Origin: Sphingobacterium oryzagri
GTDB taxonomy: Bacteria; Bacteroidota; Bacteroidia; Sphingobacteriales; Sphingobacteriaceae
Length of the DNA: 64,000 nucleotides
Assembly (NCBI RefSeq): GCF_028736175.1
Contig: NZ_CP117880.1
Span: 1,860,001 to 1,924,000 of the forward strand
Direction: 5' to 3'
The notes under the pieces were generated by a model that made no database searches, was not told the origin of the DNA, and saw only the letters and a program-made list of their open reading frames with translations. A program made the position numbers and the translations under genes. The stretch's first letter is position 1. Every line of letters starts with the position of its first letter. Below are positions 44,432-52,976 of the stretch, piece after piece.

Positions 44432-44869
44432 TTATTTCAATTCGATTCGGAGCGTATACGGCCCAGTATAAGGGTTTTCAGCCATTAAGCTTTCTGCAAT
44501 AACCAATTGGTAGGTGCCGGTTTCGGTCAAGCTGTCTGTCAGCGTTTTTCCAAAAGGACCGTCTGTCTGTCCGTCAGGCTTTACAAGCTGATTTATCCGG
44601 ATATTGCTTGATGCGGTTTCGGTCGCCAGCGTAATATGGACAGCACAAGCACGCGGCACCTCGAAGCTCAACGTGTCTTTCTCGCCTTGCACCTTGCTGC
44701 GCTCAAAGATGATGGGTGATGCGCTTTTTTTGTCTATCTGCTCCATCGCCGTACTTTTCGTGCTGTCGCTGTCCATTTGATTATCCTGCGTTGCTTTATT
44801 TGCCTGTTGACAGGCTAAAATGCTCAACATGCTGCAAAATAAAAGACTGTTTATCAAGCGGTTTTTCAT
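44432..44869 (-). CDS. hypothetical lipoprotein (145 aa)
   Basis: A 145-residue lipoprotein with lipobox SILAC (Cys20). The mature part begins with a low-complexity, Asp/Ser/Lys-rich linker, followed by a beta-sandwich-like domain (CAVHITLATETASSNIRINQL, GTYQLVIAESLMAENPYTGPY) resembling the pre-peptidase C-terminal type domains. No enzyme motif. It lies alone, 73 bases upstream of fabV. Confidence 0.7.
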   Translation of the reverse strand: MKNRLINSLLFCSMLSILACQQANKATQDNQMDSDSTKSTAMEQIDKKSASPIIFERSKVQGEKDTLSFEVPRACAVHITLATETASSNIRINQLVKPDGQTDGPFGKTLTDSLTETGTYQLVIAESLMAENPYTGPYTLRIELK

Positions 44870-45000
44870 GCGGTAGTTTTTAGGTTAAAACGGAGGAAAG
44901 GTGAAATAGTTTGCTGTTGCTGTTAATCAATAGCTTCGGGATTACTGAAAAAGGTGCGGAGCGGCTGTGAAAACTACCTAGTAGCATCCGCATTGTTTAA

Positions 45001-45041
45001 AAAAAAAACAGCTATCACCTCCAGGTGACAACTGTTTTTTT
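45001..45041. terminator. bidirectional terminator-like hairpin
   Basis: AACAGCTATCACCT and AGGTGACAACTGTT pair with two bulges; A9 and T7 tracts flank it. It is placed downstream of the iscA-like gene (minus strand). Confidence 0.75.
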
Positions 45042-45107
45042 ATCTCGTAAATTCCCTATGCGGGAAAGTGTTACTTTCGCTAGAGCAATTGGCGAATTTA
45101 ATGCTAA

Positions 45108-45443
45108 TTACACGGAGAAACTTTCGCCGCATGCACAGGTGCGGGATGCGTTAGGGTTATTAAATTCGAAACCCTTTCCGCTTAATCCGTCCGTATAATC
45201 CAGCTCCGTACCGGCAAGGTATAGGTATGACTTGATATCAAGACAAATTCTTACACCCTTATCTTCGCAAAATTGATCGCCTTTTTTTTCTTCGTTGTCA
45301 AAATCTAACTTATAAGAGAGCCCAGAACAGCCACCGCTACCGACCGCCACGCGCACAAAGTAGCTTTGGTCGTAGTTTTCCTCCTGCATAATCTGTTCGA
45401 TACGTTGTTTTGCTTTATCTGTGATGGTGACCATTGCGTTCAT
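45108..45443 (-). CDS. IscA/HesB-type iron-sulfur assembly protein
   Basis: A 111-residue A-type carrier protein. The three Cys ligands are visible: one in GSGGCSGLSYKLDF and two in the terminal TCACGESFSV. It accepts an Fe-S cluster and passes it to target enzymes in the cytoplasm. The frame is open from a TTG at 45467; the ATG at 45443 is preferred because AGGAAG lies just upstream. It is 81 bases downstream of the cysteine desulfurase gene, the natural sulfur donor, so both form one Fe-S unit. Confidence 0.93.
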   Translation of the reverse strand: MNAMVTITDKAKQRIEQIMQEENYDQSYFVRVAVGSGGCSGLSYKLDFDNEEKKGDQFCEDKGVRICLDIKSYLYLAGTELDYTDGLSGKGFEFNNPNASRTCACGESFSV

Positions 45444-45524
45444 GATGTTTCTTCCTTGTTTATACAAAAATCGCTATTCTCCTGCCCAAATACAAGTGGT
45501 GAAGGTTAAACGATTGTCAAAATG

Positions 45525-46697
45525 TTAGTCAATTAAACCGTTTTTGTACAGTTTCCAAACCGGGGATAGGCTCCTGACTTGTTCTACTGTGGCAACAATC
45601 TCTTCAATCGCTTGTTCTATTTCTCCAAGCTCGGTAAACTTGCTCAGACTAAACCTGATGCTGCTAAAAGCATCGTCATCGCTCACGTGCATCGCTTTCA
45701 GCACATGCGAGGGGTCTAGCAATCCTGATGCGCAGGCCGATCCGGAAGAAAGTGCAAGTTGTGGCATACTGGTCATCAACTCGGCAGATTTTATATGTCT
45801 AAAGGCAATAAAACTGGTATTATCGAGTCGGGTGGCCGTCGCACCGTGTACAAAAGTTTGCGGAATGCGTGCCAGAATCTGTTGTTCCAGCCTATCACGA
45901 AATATTTTAATTTGTGTATTGACTTTACTGATTTCGATGGCTTTGCCACAGGCCACAATGTTCGGCACATTTAGTGTGCCGCCGCGAAGTCCATGCTCTT
46001 GTTTACCACCGCTGATCAACGCCGGAATCTGTATCGGCTTGCTTTTACGGCGGATAAACAATGCGCCAACGCCCTTTGGCCCATGGATTTTATGCGCACT
46101 AAAAGTTAATATATCGATCGGAAGGGTTTGTAAATTAATATCTTGTTTGCCTATAAATTGCGTTGCGTCGCAAAAATAAAGCACATCTTTGCGCTGGCAA
46201 ATTTGCGCGATCTCATCAATAGGATGGATAACGCCCGTTTCATTATTGGCTGCCATAAGGCACACCAGCACGGTGTCGGCCCGGATGCTCTCTTCTAACA
46301 ATTGCAAGTCGATCTCGCCTTCACTATTAACAGGAAGCAGTGTAATTTCGAAACCCTTACGCGCAAGTATATCGCAAGTAGCCAAAACGGCTTTATGCTC
46401 GGTAACACAGGTAATGATATGCTTGCCCTTTTTCGTGTAGCTATCCGCAATGCCGCGCAACACCATATTGATGCTTTCGGTAGCGCCAGATGTGAAAAAT
46501 ACTTCGTTGTCTTTGCAGCCTAACTTAGCCGCTATTTGATGTCGGGCTGTACTTACCGCTTGATTCGCTTCGCGACCGATGCGATGCTGTACACTGGAAG
46601 CGTTGCCGTAAGACTCTTGTAGGTAGGGCAACATGGTATCCAAAACAGCGGGATCTATTTTGGTGGTCGCGTTATTATCCAAATATATCCAAGACAT
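45525..46697 (-). CDS. cysteine desulfurase (IscS/NifS-type)
   Basis: A 390-residue pyridoxal-phosphate enzyme that takes sulfur from cysteine for Fe-S clusters and thio-modifications. The start MSWIYLDNNATTKIDPAV is diagnostic. PLP-Lys203 lies in FSAHKIHGPKG and the active-site Cys322 in LSSGSACASGLLDPS; the 7-residue ACASG loop fits group I (IscS/NifS). Length normal. It is followed by the IscA-type gene. No IscU or SufBCD genes are in the window. Confidence 0.95.
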   Translation of the reverse strand: MSWIYLDNNATTKIDPAVLDTMLPYLQESYGNASSVQHRIGREANQAVSTARHQIAAKLGCKDNEVFFTSGATESINMVLRGIADSYTKKGKHIITCVTEHKAVLATCDILARKGFEITLLPVNSEGEIDLQLLEESIRADTVLVCLMAANNETGVIHPIDEIAQICQRKDVLYFCDATQFIGKQDINLQTLPIDILTFSAHKIHGPKGVGALFIRRKSKPIQIPALISGGKQEHGLRGGTLNVPNIVACGKAIEISKVNTQIKIFRDRLEQQILARIPQTFVHGATATRLDNTSFIAFRHIKSAELMTSMPQLALSSGSACASGLLDPSHVLKAMHVSDDDAFSSIRFSLSKFTELGEIEQAIEEIVATVEQVRSLSPVWKLYKNGLID

Positions 46698-46763
46698 ACG
46701 TTAAAGATAGGCTAAATATTATTAAAAGCTTCGGCTACCGCAATAAAATTTTATTTTTGTTTT

Positions 46764-47621
46764 ATGGAAAAATTCGAAACTAGTATAGAGAAATTAATTG
46801 ACCTGGTGATTCTTAAATTGCCTGCCATTGCTATAGCACTGGTAATATTGGTTGTCGGGCGATACTTAATCGGCCTTACGCTCCGTTTGATCGAAAAGCG
46901 ATTTGAACGTAAAAATGTAGATCGGTCGATTCGTAGTTTTTTGGCCAGTATCATCAAGTTTTCCCTGTATTGTTTGCTCTTTCTGACGGTAGCCAATACG
47001 ATGGGTATACAAACCACATCCTTTATTGCCGCACTATCGGCTTTTGGATTGGCTGTAGGCTTAGCACTTCAGGGAAGCTTGTCAAACTTTGCGGGAGGTG
47101 TTTTGATCCTGCTTTTTCGTCCGTTTGAGGTGGGCGATTATATCGCAAGCAACAATGGCGCCGAGGGTTCGGTAGAGCGTATCGATATCTTGTATACCAC
47201 GTTTGTAAGCGGTGACGGTATTAAAGTATTCAGTCCAAACGGAACGTTAGCCAACTCGGTGATAAAAAATTATACAAAAGTAGTGTCAAGACGGTTTGAG
47301 TTGATTATTGGTATCGCTTACGAAGATAATATTAAGATAGCGAAGGATACGATATTGGAGCTTATTCAAAGTGATGATCGTATACAGACGACACCGGCTC
47401 CGGAAGTTTTTGTTGGTGCACTGGCAGACAGCTCGGTAAATCTAACCGTAAGAGGCTGGGTGAAGAGAGAGCAATATTGGGGCACCCATGATGGTTTGCG
47501 CGAGCGTATCAAGCTGGCGTTGGATGCCAAAGGTATTTCGATCCCGTATCCGCAAACGGAAATGCATATTAAAGCTGACGGTACTATTCTGACGAGTGTG
47601 TCAAAGAAGGAAACCGACTAA
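46764..47621 (+). CDS. small-conductance mechanosensitive channel MscS
   Basis: A 285-residue MscS channel, inner membrane, opening under osmotic downshock. Three membrane helices lie at about 14-36, 60-80 and 85-110; the pore helix has FIAALSAFGLAVGLALQGSLSNFAGG with its Gly/Ala pattern. The beta domain begins RPFEVGDYIASNNGAEGSVE. The 3' end overlaps the convergent small gene by 4 bases. Confidence 0.95.
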   Translation: MEKFETSIEKLIDLVILKLPAIAIALVILVVGRYLIGLTLRLIEKRFERKNVDRSIRSFLASIIKFSLYCLLFLTVANTMGIQTTSFIAALSAFGLAVGLALQGSLSNFAGGVLILLFRPFEVGDYIASNNGAEGSVERIDILYTTFVSGDGIKVFSPNGTLANSVIKNYTKVVSRRFELIIGIAYEDNIKIAKDTILELIQSDDRIQTTPAPEVFVGALADSSVNLTVRGWVKREQYWGTHDGLRERIKLALDAKGISIPYPQTEMHIKADGTILTSVSKKETD

Positions 47622-47764
47622 TCCAACGATTGGGTGAGCACATAATAACGGTAAGCGATAATGGCTTGTTGCCATTTTTCTAATTTCGCCGGGTCTTTTT
47701 GCGAGAGTTTGGGTAGCACAGCTTTATTAATTTTATGAAGAAGTTTAAAAATTGATTTTTTCAT
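47618..47764 (-). CDS. 48-residue conserved small protein
   Basis: A short minus-strand frame, 48 residues, basic and helical (MKKSIFKLLHKINK, VLPKLSQKDPAKLEKWQQ, then AIIAYRYYVLTQSLD). I recall near-identical 45-50 residue proteins throughout Sphingobacteriaceae and Flavobacteriia, often (wrongly, I believe) labelled SsrA-binding protein. The start is ATG at 47764; the stop (TAG, 47618-47620) overlaps the mscS stop on the other strand. True function unknown. Confidence 0.75.
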   Translation of the reverse strand: MKKSIFKLLHKINKAVLPKLSQKDPAKLEKWQQAIIAYRYYVLTQSLD

Positions 47765-47937
47765 CCTGATTGCTATTTTTTGTTATTAAAGGGAGAACAC
47801 CTGGCGCCTGCATAAAGTTTTATATTTATCGGCCAGCTTTGGTACGCCAACCTGGCCGTAATTTGGTAATTATAAGGGATTGGCTATTAAACGGCAGAAG
47901 AGTCTGTCTAAAAAGCTAATCGATTAACTTCAAAATG

Positions 47938-48129
47938 CGTCATTGCGATGAGGCGGCACGACGAAAAAGCAATCTTAACGCGATAACTTACAATCAACCT
48001 ATTAAATCTACAAATTCCTACGATCGCTTCTTCGTGCCTCATCGCGATGACGGCGTATTCGATATCGGTGTTCTTAACGTAGCGCGTATCATCATTGCGA
48101 TGAGGCGGCACGACGAAGAAGCAATGACG
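47938..48129. repeat. three REP-like elements in mixed orientation
   Basis: CGTCATTGCGATGAGGCGGC followed by ACGACGAAAAAGCAAT (47938-47971); an inverted copy (GCTTCTTCGTGCCTCATCGCGATGACG-like, 48025-48052); a third copy ATCATTGCGATGAGGCGGCACGACGAAGAAGCAATGACG-like at 48091-48129, direct orientation. Copies 1 and 3 end in an inverted tail CATTGC/GCAATG. They occupy the 450-base gap between the small protein and glpF. Confidence 0.8.
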
Positions 48130-48211
48130 AAATTTAATCACTCTTTGGACACCTTATTCTGCTATTTTTTATGTTGGCTTAATCTCGCCATAAAGATGCG
48201 CTGATCTGCTA

Positions 48212-48937
48212 TTAATAGATCCATAAATATAGCGCGACAGCGAGCAACGCGCCCGTAATCGGCCCCACCACCGGCACCCAGGCATAACCCGGATCGAAGG
48301 CTGCTTTTTGCCGTATCGGCAGAAGTGCGTGCATAATTCGCGGACCGAGGTCGCGTGCTGGATTAATCGCATAACCTGTTGTTCCGCCGAGTGATAAACC
48401 GATTACCCAAACTAAAAAGGAAACAGGAATGGCACCGATAGCACCCAAACCGATAGGCGTAGAATCGCCCATTTTAGGTTCTGTAAAATGAAGAATAGTA
48501 AAAATCAAAACAGCTGTGCCGATAATTTCGCTAATCAGGTTGATCGGCAGATTTCGAATAGCCGGTGTCGTACAAAATACAGCTTGCTTGGCTCCGGCAT
48601 CATCCGTGCGATCGAAATGATCTTTGTACATCAGCCAGACCAAGAACGCGCCAATCATGGCTCCCAAAAATTGCGCAGCAATGTACGATAGGGAGGTCCA
48701 AACATCGAGTTTTCCCAGCGCAAGATTGGCTATAGTTACGGCGCTGTTGAGGTGTGCACCGCTGTAGGGGCCAGCGATCGTAACGCCAACAAATACAGCC
48801 ATTGCCCAGGCTGTACAAATCACGATCCATCCCGAATTATTACCTTTGGTATCTTTCAATACCACATTGGCTACCACGCCGCCACCTAACAAAATCATGG
48901 CGCCTGTGCCGATAAGTTCTGCTAAAAATGCTGTCAT
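48212..48937 (-). CDS. glpF: glycerol facilitator (MIP/aquaporin)
   Basis: A 241-residue six-helix MIP channel, inner membrane, allowing glycerol entry. The second pore motif is standard (INPARDLGPR, 192-194 NPA; Asp after Arg marks the glycerol group). The first motif is NSA (residues 64-66 in SGAHLNSAVTIA) rather than NPA. It is the last gene of glpD-glpK-glpF, 27 bases downstream of glpK. Glycerol passing through is trapped by GlpK. Confidence 0.93.
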   Translation of the reverse strand: MTAFLAELIGTGAMILLGGGVVANVVLKDTKGNNSGWIVICTAWAMAVFVGVTIAGPYSGAHLNSAVTIANLALGKLDVWTSLSYIAAQFLGAMIGAFLVWLMYKDHFDRTDDAGAKQAVFCTTPAIRNLPINLISEIIGTAVLIFTILHFTEPKMGDSTPIGLGAIGAIPVSFLVWVIGLSLGGTTGYAINPARDLGPRIMHALLPIRQKAAFDPGYAWVPVVGPITGALLAVALYLWIY

Positions 48938-48964
48938 TATCTAAAGTTTATGGTTAGCGTAACT

Positions 48965-50461
48965 TTATTTATATTCTGCCCAGAACTTGACGGTTTCCGT
49001 TGCTCTTTTCCATTCGTGCAGCTCGGTTTTAAACTTTTTGCTTTTGTCAAACACGAAGGTTTTATCTTCTTTCCAAAGTGCCTGCAACTGGTCTATATCT
49101 TTCCAAAAGCCTACTGCTAGCCCGGCTAAAAAGGCCGCACCAAGGGCGGTGGTTTCGGTTATGGCTGGACGTATCACGTTCGTTTTTAAAATATCAGCCT
49201 GAAATTGCATTAAAAAGTTGTTTTGCGTCGCACCACCGTCTACGCGTAGCTCCTTGATTTTTGACTTAGAATCCATCTCCATGGCTTGCAAAATGTCGAA
49301 GGTTTGATAGGCGACGCTTTCCAGTGAAGCCCGGGCAACATGGGCATCACTCGAACCGCGTGAAAGGCCTACAATTGTTCCTCTTGCTTCGGCGTTCCAA
49401 TGTGGGGCGCCCAAGCCGGAAAATGCAGGAACGACATATACGCCTTCGGTGCTGTCTACACTAGTTGCCAGGGATTCAATGTCGGCTGCATGTTTAATAA
49501 TGCCAAGTTCGTCACGTAGCCACTGCACCACGGCTCCCCCAATAAAGATACTGCCTTCTAACGCATAATTTACCTCATTGCCTATTTTCCAGGCGATGGT
49601 GGTCACGAGTTTATGCGTGGATATCACCGGTTTTTTGCCGATATTCATCAACAGGAAACAACCGGTGCCATAGGTGTTTTTTACCATGCCTTTTTGTGTG
49701 CAGAGCTGACCAAATAGGGCGGCTTGCTGATCGCCTGCAATGCCAGCAATCGGTATCGGTCGGCTGCCAAGCTCGGTACTTGTTTCACCGTAAATCTCGG
49801 AGCTGCTACATACGGTGGGTAACATTGATTCTGGAATATCAAAGATATCGAGTAGCTCTTTATCCCAAGATAGATCGTGAATATTGAAAAGCAGCGTACG
49901 CGAAGCGTTGGTCACGTCGGTGATGTGTTTTTCTCCGTTGGTCAGGTTGTATACCAGCCAGCTATCGATGGTGCCAAAAGCGAGATCGCCCTGTGCCGCC
50001 AGCTTTCGTGCGCCGCGCACGTGTGTCAAAATCCAATTTATTTTGGATGCCGAAAAGTAGGCATCGATCAATAAGCCTGTTTTATCTTGAATGGTCTGCG
50101 CCAATCCTTTTTTTGCTATCCCTTGACAATATTCCGCTGTACGGCGGTCTTGCCAAACGATGGCATTGTAAATAGGCTCACCTGTTTTTCTATTCCAGAC
50201 CACGGTCGTTTCCCGTTGGTTAGTTATACCGATGGCCTTAATAGCCTCTAATTTTATCTTGGATTGTGCAATGACTTCGGTCAGTACGGCCAACTGGGTT
50301 GACCATATCTCGCGGGCATCATGCTCCACCCAGCCTGATTTTGGAAATATCTGGGTAAATTCTTTTTGCGCTATGTTTTCAATTTCCCCTTTTTTATTGA
50401 ATAGGATAGCGCGTGAGCTTGTGGTGCCTTGGTCTAAAGCTAAAATAAACTCTTTTCTCAT
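48965..50461 (-). CDS. glpK: glycerol kinase
   Basis: A 498-residue FGGY-family kinase, making glycerol 3-phosphate with ATP in the cytoplasm. It starts [18 protein letters not shown] (ATP site), has [13 protein letters not shown] (glycerol site), [12 protein letters not shown], and the terminal signature [21 protein letters not shown]. Length normal. It is 30 bases downstream of glpD. Confidence 0.97.
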   Translation of the reverse strand: MRKEFILALDQGTTSSRAILFNKKGEIENIAQKEFTQIFPKSGWVEHDAREIWSTQLAVLTEVIAQSKIKLEAIKAIGITNQRETTVVWNRKTGEPIYNAIVWQDRRTAEYCQGIAKKGLAQTIQDKTGLLIDAYFSASKINWILTHVRGARKLAAQGDLAFGTIDSWLVYNLTNGEKHITDVTNASRTLLFNIHDLSWDKELLDIFDIPESMLPTVCSSSEIYGETSTELGSRPIPIAGIAGDQQAALFGQLCTQKGMVKNTYGTGCFLLMNIGKKPVISTHKLVTTIAWKIGNEVNYALEGSIFIGGAVVQWLRDELGIIKHAADIESLATSVDSTEGVYVVPAFSGLGAPHWNAEARGTIVGLSRGSSDAHVARASLESVAYQTFDILQAMEMDSKSKIKELRVDGGATQNNFLMQFQADILKTNVIRPAITETTALGAAFLAGLAVGFWKDIDQLQALWKEDKTFVFDKSKKFKTELHEWKRATETVKFWAEYK

Positions 50462-50491
50462 GCTTTACTGGTTTATATACTGTGTTGCTTA

Positions 50492-52057
50492 TTAAATTAA
50501 GTATCGTTTTACAAGTTCCTTATAATCGGCCAATTCTTGACTGATCCAATGTTCATCTTTGCCTAGTTGCTCGGCCATGACTTTCGCCACGATTGGTGCT
50601 GCTTCTAAAGAAGCCTGCGCATCCAAAATGGTGAGGCGAATCCGGCGAGCCAAAAAATCTTCGACTTTAACGATCATTTCATGTTGGCAGGCCCACACTA
50701 CTTCGGCTACCCGAAAATCATAGTTGTCGTGTATTTTTGCTGCATAAGCTGGCCGTTCGGTCATCAATGCCTGAATATGGTGCAAGTCTGCGCCGTATAC
50801 TTGCCAATGTCCGGCTTGCTTATCGGTGCTATAGCCGTGAAGTTGCAAATGTGTTGTTTTACATTCCGCCGGGTTTAACTGTCCGGTTTGTATGGCCAAG
50901 TCCACTGTCTCTTCGCCCATTTTCCGGTAGGTTGTCCATTTGCCGCCGGTAATGGTTATCAGGCCTGAATCGCTTTTGATTAGCTTGTGATCGCGCGATA
51001 TTTCTTTGGTGCTGTTGCCGTCGCCGTGTGTCGGTGCAGCAAGGGGACGCAAGCCCGCGAATATACTTTTGATATCGGCGCGGGTTGGCGCGCCATCTAA
51101 ATAATCGTTGGCTGTAGACAAAATGAAGTCAATTTCTTCTTCCAGTGGTCTTGGCTCGATCTGATGAGCATCAAGCGGTGTATCGGTCGTGCCTAAAAGC
51201 ACTTTGTCGTGCCAGGGCACACCAAATAGTACACGACCATCACTTGTTTCGGGTATCATCAGGGCATCGCGATTGCCCAAGAATTTTCTATCGATCACAA
51301 TATGGGCACCTTGGCTAGGGCGAACAAGGTTTTTGTGCGCTGCGCTATCCATCTTTAAAATCTCATCTACAAAAATACCGGTGGCGTTGATTACCACACG
51401 CGCGGATATGGTATGCGAAATGTTGCTTTCCTGATCGGTAAAGGTTAGGCCGCTAACGTTTCCATCCGCTGATTTGTTGATGGCCGTGACATCTGCATAG
51501 TTTAATAAGGCCGCGCCATGTTCGGCAGCCGTTTGCGCCAAGTTAATAGCTAGCCGCGCATCGTCAAACTGTCCGTCAAAATATTGAATTCCGCCTTGCA
51601 AGCCTTTTATTTTTACTTTTGGTAGTTTCTCTTTTACCTCCGCCTTATTCAATAAACGCGATTTGCCGATGCGTAACTTGCCTGCCATCCAATCGTATAG
51701 TTTGAGGCCGATCAAGAACTTCATTTTGTTGAAAAAGCTGTAAGACGGGATGACAAAACTTTGCACAAACGATACATGAGGTGCGTTTTGAAAAATCAAC
51801 CCACGTTCCTTTAACGCAGAAAATACCAGTTTTACATCGCCGTTAGCTAAGTAGCGCACACCGCCGTGCACCAGTTTGGTGCTTTTGCTGGAGGTGCCTT
51901 TCGCAAAATCGTATTTCTCCAACAAGATTGCTTTATAACCGCGAGATGCTGCATCCACAGCTATACCGAGCCCTGTAGCACCGCCTCCGATAATGGCGAT
52001 ATCCCATTGAGGCGTTTCATTCAGGCGCTTTATGGCTTCGATTCGTTTAAAATTCAT
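50492..52057 (-). CDS. glpD: aerobic glycerol-3-phosphate dehydrogenase
   Basis: A 521-residue FAD-dependent enzyme oxidising glycerol 3-phosphate to dihydroxyacetone phosphate at the inner membrane. The FAD motif IAIIGGGATGLGIAVDAASRG is at residue 20-40; SKSTKLVHGGVRYL and the ITGGKWTTYRKMGEETVD substrate-site segment are present; the C-terminal helical cap ends at KELVKRYLI. It is the first gene of the operon, divergent from glpR. Confidence 0.96.
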   Translation of the reverse strand: MNFKRIEAIKRLNETPQWDIAIIGGGATGLGIAVDAASRGYKAILLEKYDFAKGTSSKSTKLVHGGVRYLANGDVKLVFSALKERGLIFQNAPHVSFVQSFVIPSYSFFNKMKFLIGLKLYDWMAGKLRIGKSRLLNKAEVKEKLPKVKIKGLQGGIQYFDGQFDDARLAINLAQTAAEHGAALLNYADVTAINKSADGNVSGLTFTDQESNISHTISARVVINATGIFVDEILKMDSAAHKNLVRPSQGAHIVIDRKFLGNRDALMIPETSDGRVLFGVPWHDKVLLGTTDTPLDAHQIEPRPLEEEIDFILSTANDYLDGAPTRADIKSIFAGLRPLAAPTHGDGNSTKEISRDHKLIKSDSGLITITGGKWTTYRKMGEETVDLAIQTGQLNPAECKTTHLQLHGYSTDKQAGHWQVYGADLHHIQALMTERPAYAAKIHDNYDFRVAEVVWACQHEMIVKVEDFLARRIRLTILDAQASLEAAPIVAKVMAEQLGKDEHWISQELADYKELVKRYLI

Positions 52058-52181
52058 GTTGATTTCTTTCGTTATTCTTTGTTATGAAGTAAATTTAATA
52101 AAAAACGTAAACAAACGAAACTTTATCTGTTTTTTTTCTTTCGAAAAGGATCGTTTTAAAAGGATTGCTTATCTTGTGGCT
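52058..52181. promoter_or_regulatory. glpD-glpR divergent control region
   Basis: A 124-base AT-rich gap between the divergent genes. TTTCGTTATTC (near 52067-52077) and AAACAAACGAAAC (52110-52122) are roughly inverted TTTCGTT half-sites, a pattern expected for a DeoR-family operator. For glpD a TTTG and a TAAATTTA lie in order upstream. I do not assign sites firmly. Confidence 0.4.
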
Positions 52182-52940
52182 ATGAACAACGTGGAGCGTC
52201 ATCAACTAATTATTAAAAAAATCGAAAAAAACGGTCATGTATCGGTCGTCGATTTATGCGCTGAATTGCAGGTATCGTCTGTCACGATTCGAAAAGATCT
52301 CCAATTTTTGGAAGATGAAGGCATGTTGCATCGCACACATGGCGGAGCTACCAGCGTAAATCCGTATCAGAAAGACCGACCGATCAATGAGAAAGCACTG
52401 CTTCATGCGGATGCCAAAGAACGTATCGGCTGGGAGGCGGCCAAACTGGTCGAGCCTAACGATTCTATCATTATTGCCTCGGGCACGACCATGCAGTTTT
52501 TTGCGCGTCAAATTGTTCCGCAAGAGCACTTGACAGTAATTACATCGGCAATAAATGTTACGATGGAGCTGATCAAGCACGACACGGTGGACATCATACA
52601 ACTTGGTGGGCCGGTACGCAAAACGTCTTCTTCTATTATGGGCAGCTATGCGGAAGCCTTATTGGGCGATTTTTTTTGTTCAAAACTTTTTCTTGGCGTC
52701 GATGGTATTGATGCCGATTTCGGAATAACGACGACCAATGCCCAGGAGGCGCTGCTGAACCGTAAAATGATGGAATCGGTGCACAAGGTGATTGTACTGG
52801 CTGATTTTTCCAAGTTTGATCGAAAGAGTCTAGGGAAAATTGCTGATCTCGTCAAAATCGACATGATTATCAGCGATAATATCCCGCTGAAATATCAACA
52901 ATTATGTGACAATCTAGGTATTGAGTATAAAGTTTGTTAA
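52182..52940 (+). CDS. glpR: DeoR-family transcriptional regulator (GlpR-type)
   Basis: A 252-residue repressor of the DeoR family. The N-terminal winged HTH reads RHQLIIKKIEKNGHVSVVDLCAELQVSSVTIRKDLQFLEDEGML and the C-terminal domain is the DeoRC sugar-phosphate-sensing fold (IIASGTTMQFFARQI, IIQLGGPVRKTSSSIMG, KVIVLADFSKF). Divergent position next to glpD makes glycerol-regulon control likely, with glycerol 3-phosphate as inducer (inference). The ATG at 52182 is preferred over the open frame from 52032, which would add 50 non-conserved residues. Confidence 0.92.
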   Translation: MNNVERHQLIIKKIEKNGHVSVVDLCAELQVSSVTIRKDLQFLEDEGMLHRTHGGATSVNPYQKDRPINEKALLHADAKERIGWEAAKLVEPNDSIIIASGTTMQFFARQIVPQEHLTVITSAINVTMELIKHDTVDIIQLGGPVRKTSSSIMGSYAEALLGDFFCSKLFLGVDGIDADFGITTTNAQEALLNRKMMESVHKVIVLADFSKFDRKSLGKIADLVKIDMIISDNIPLKYQQLCDNLGIEYKVC

Positions 52941-52976
52941 CTTGGAAGCTAATTTATACTAGCTAATAGATAGAAA

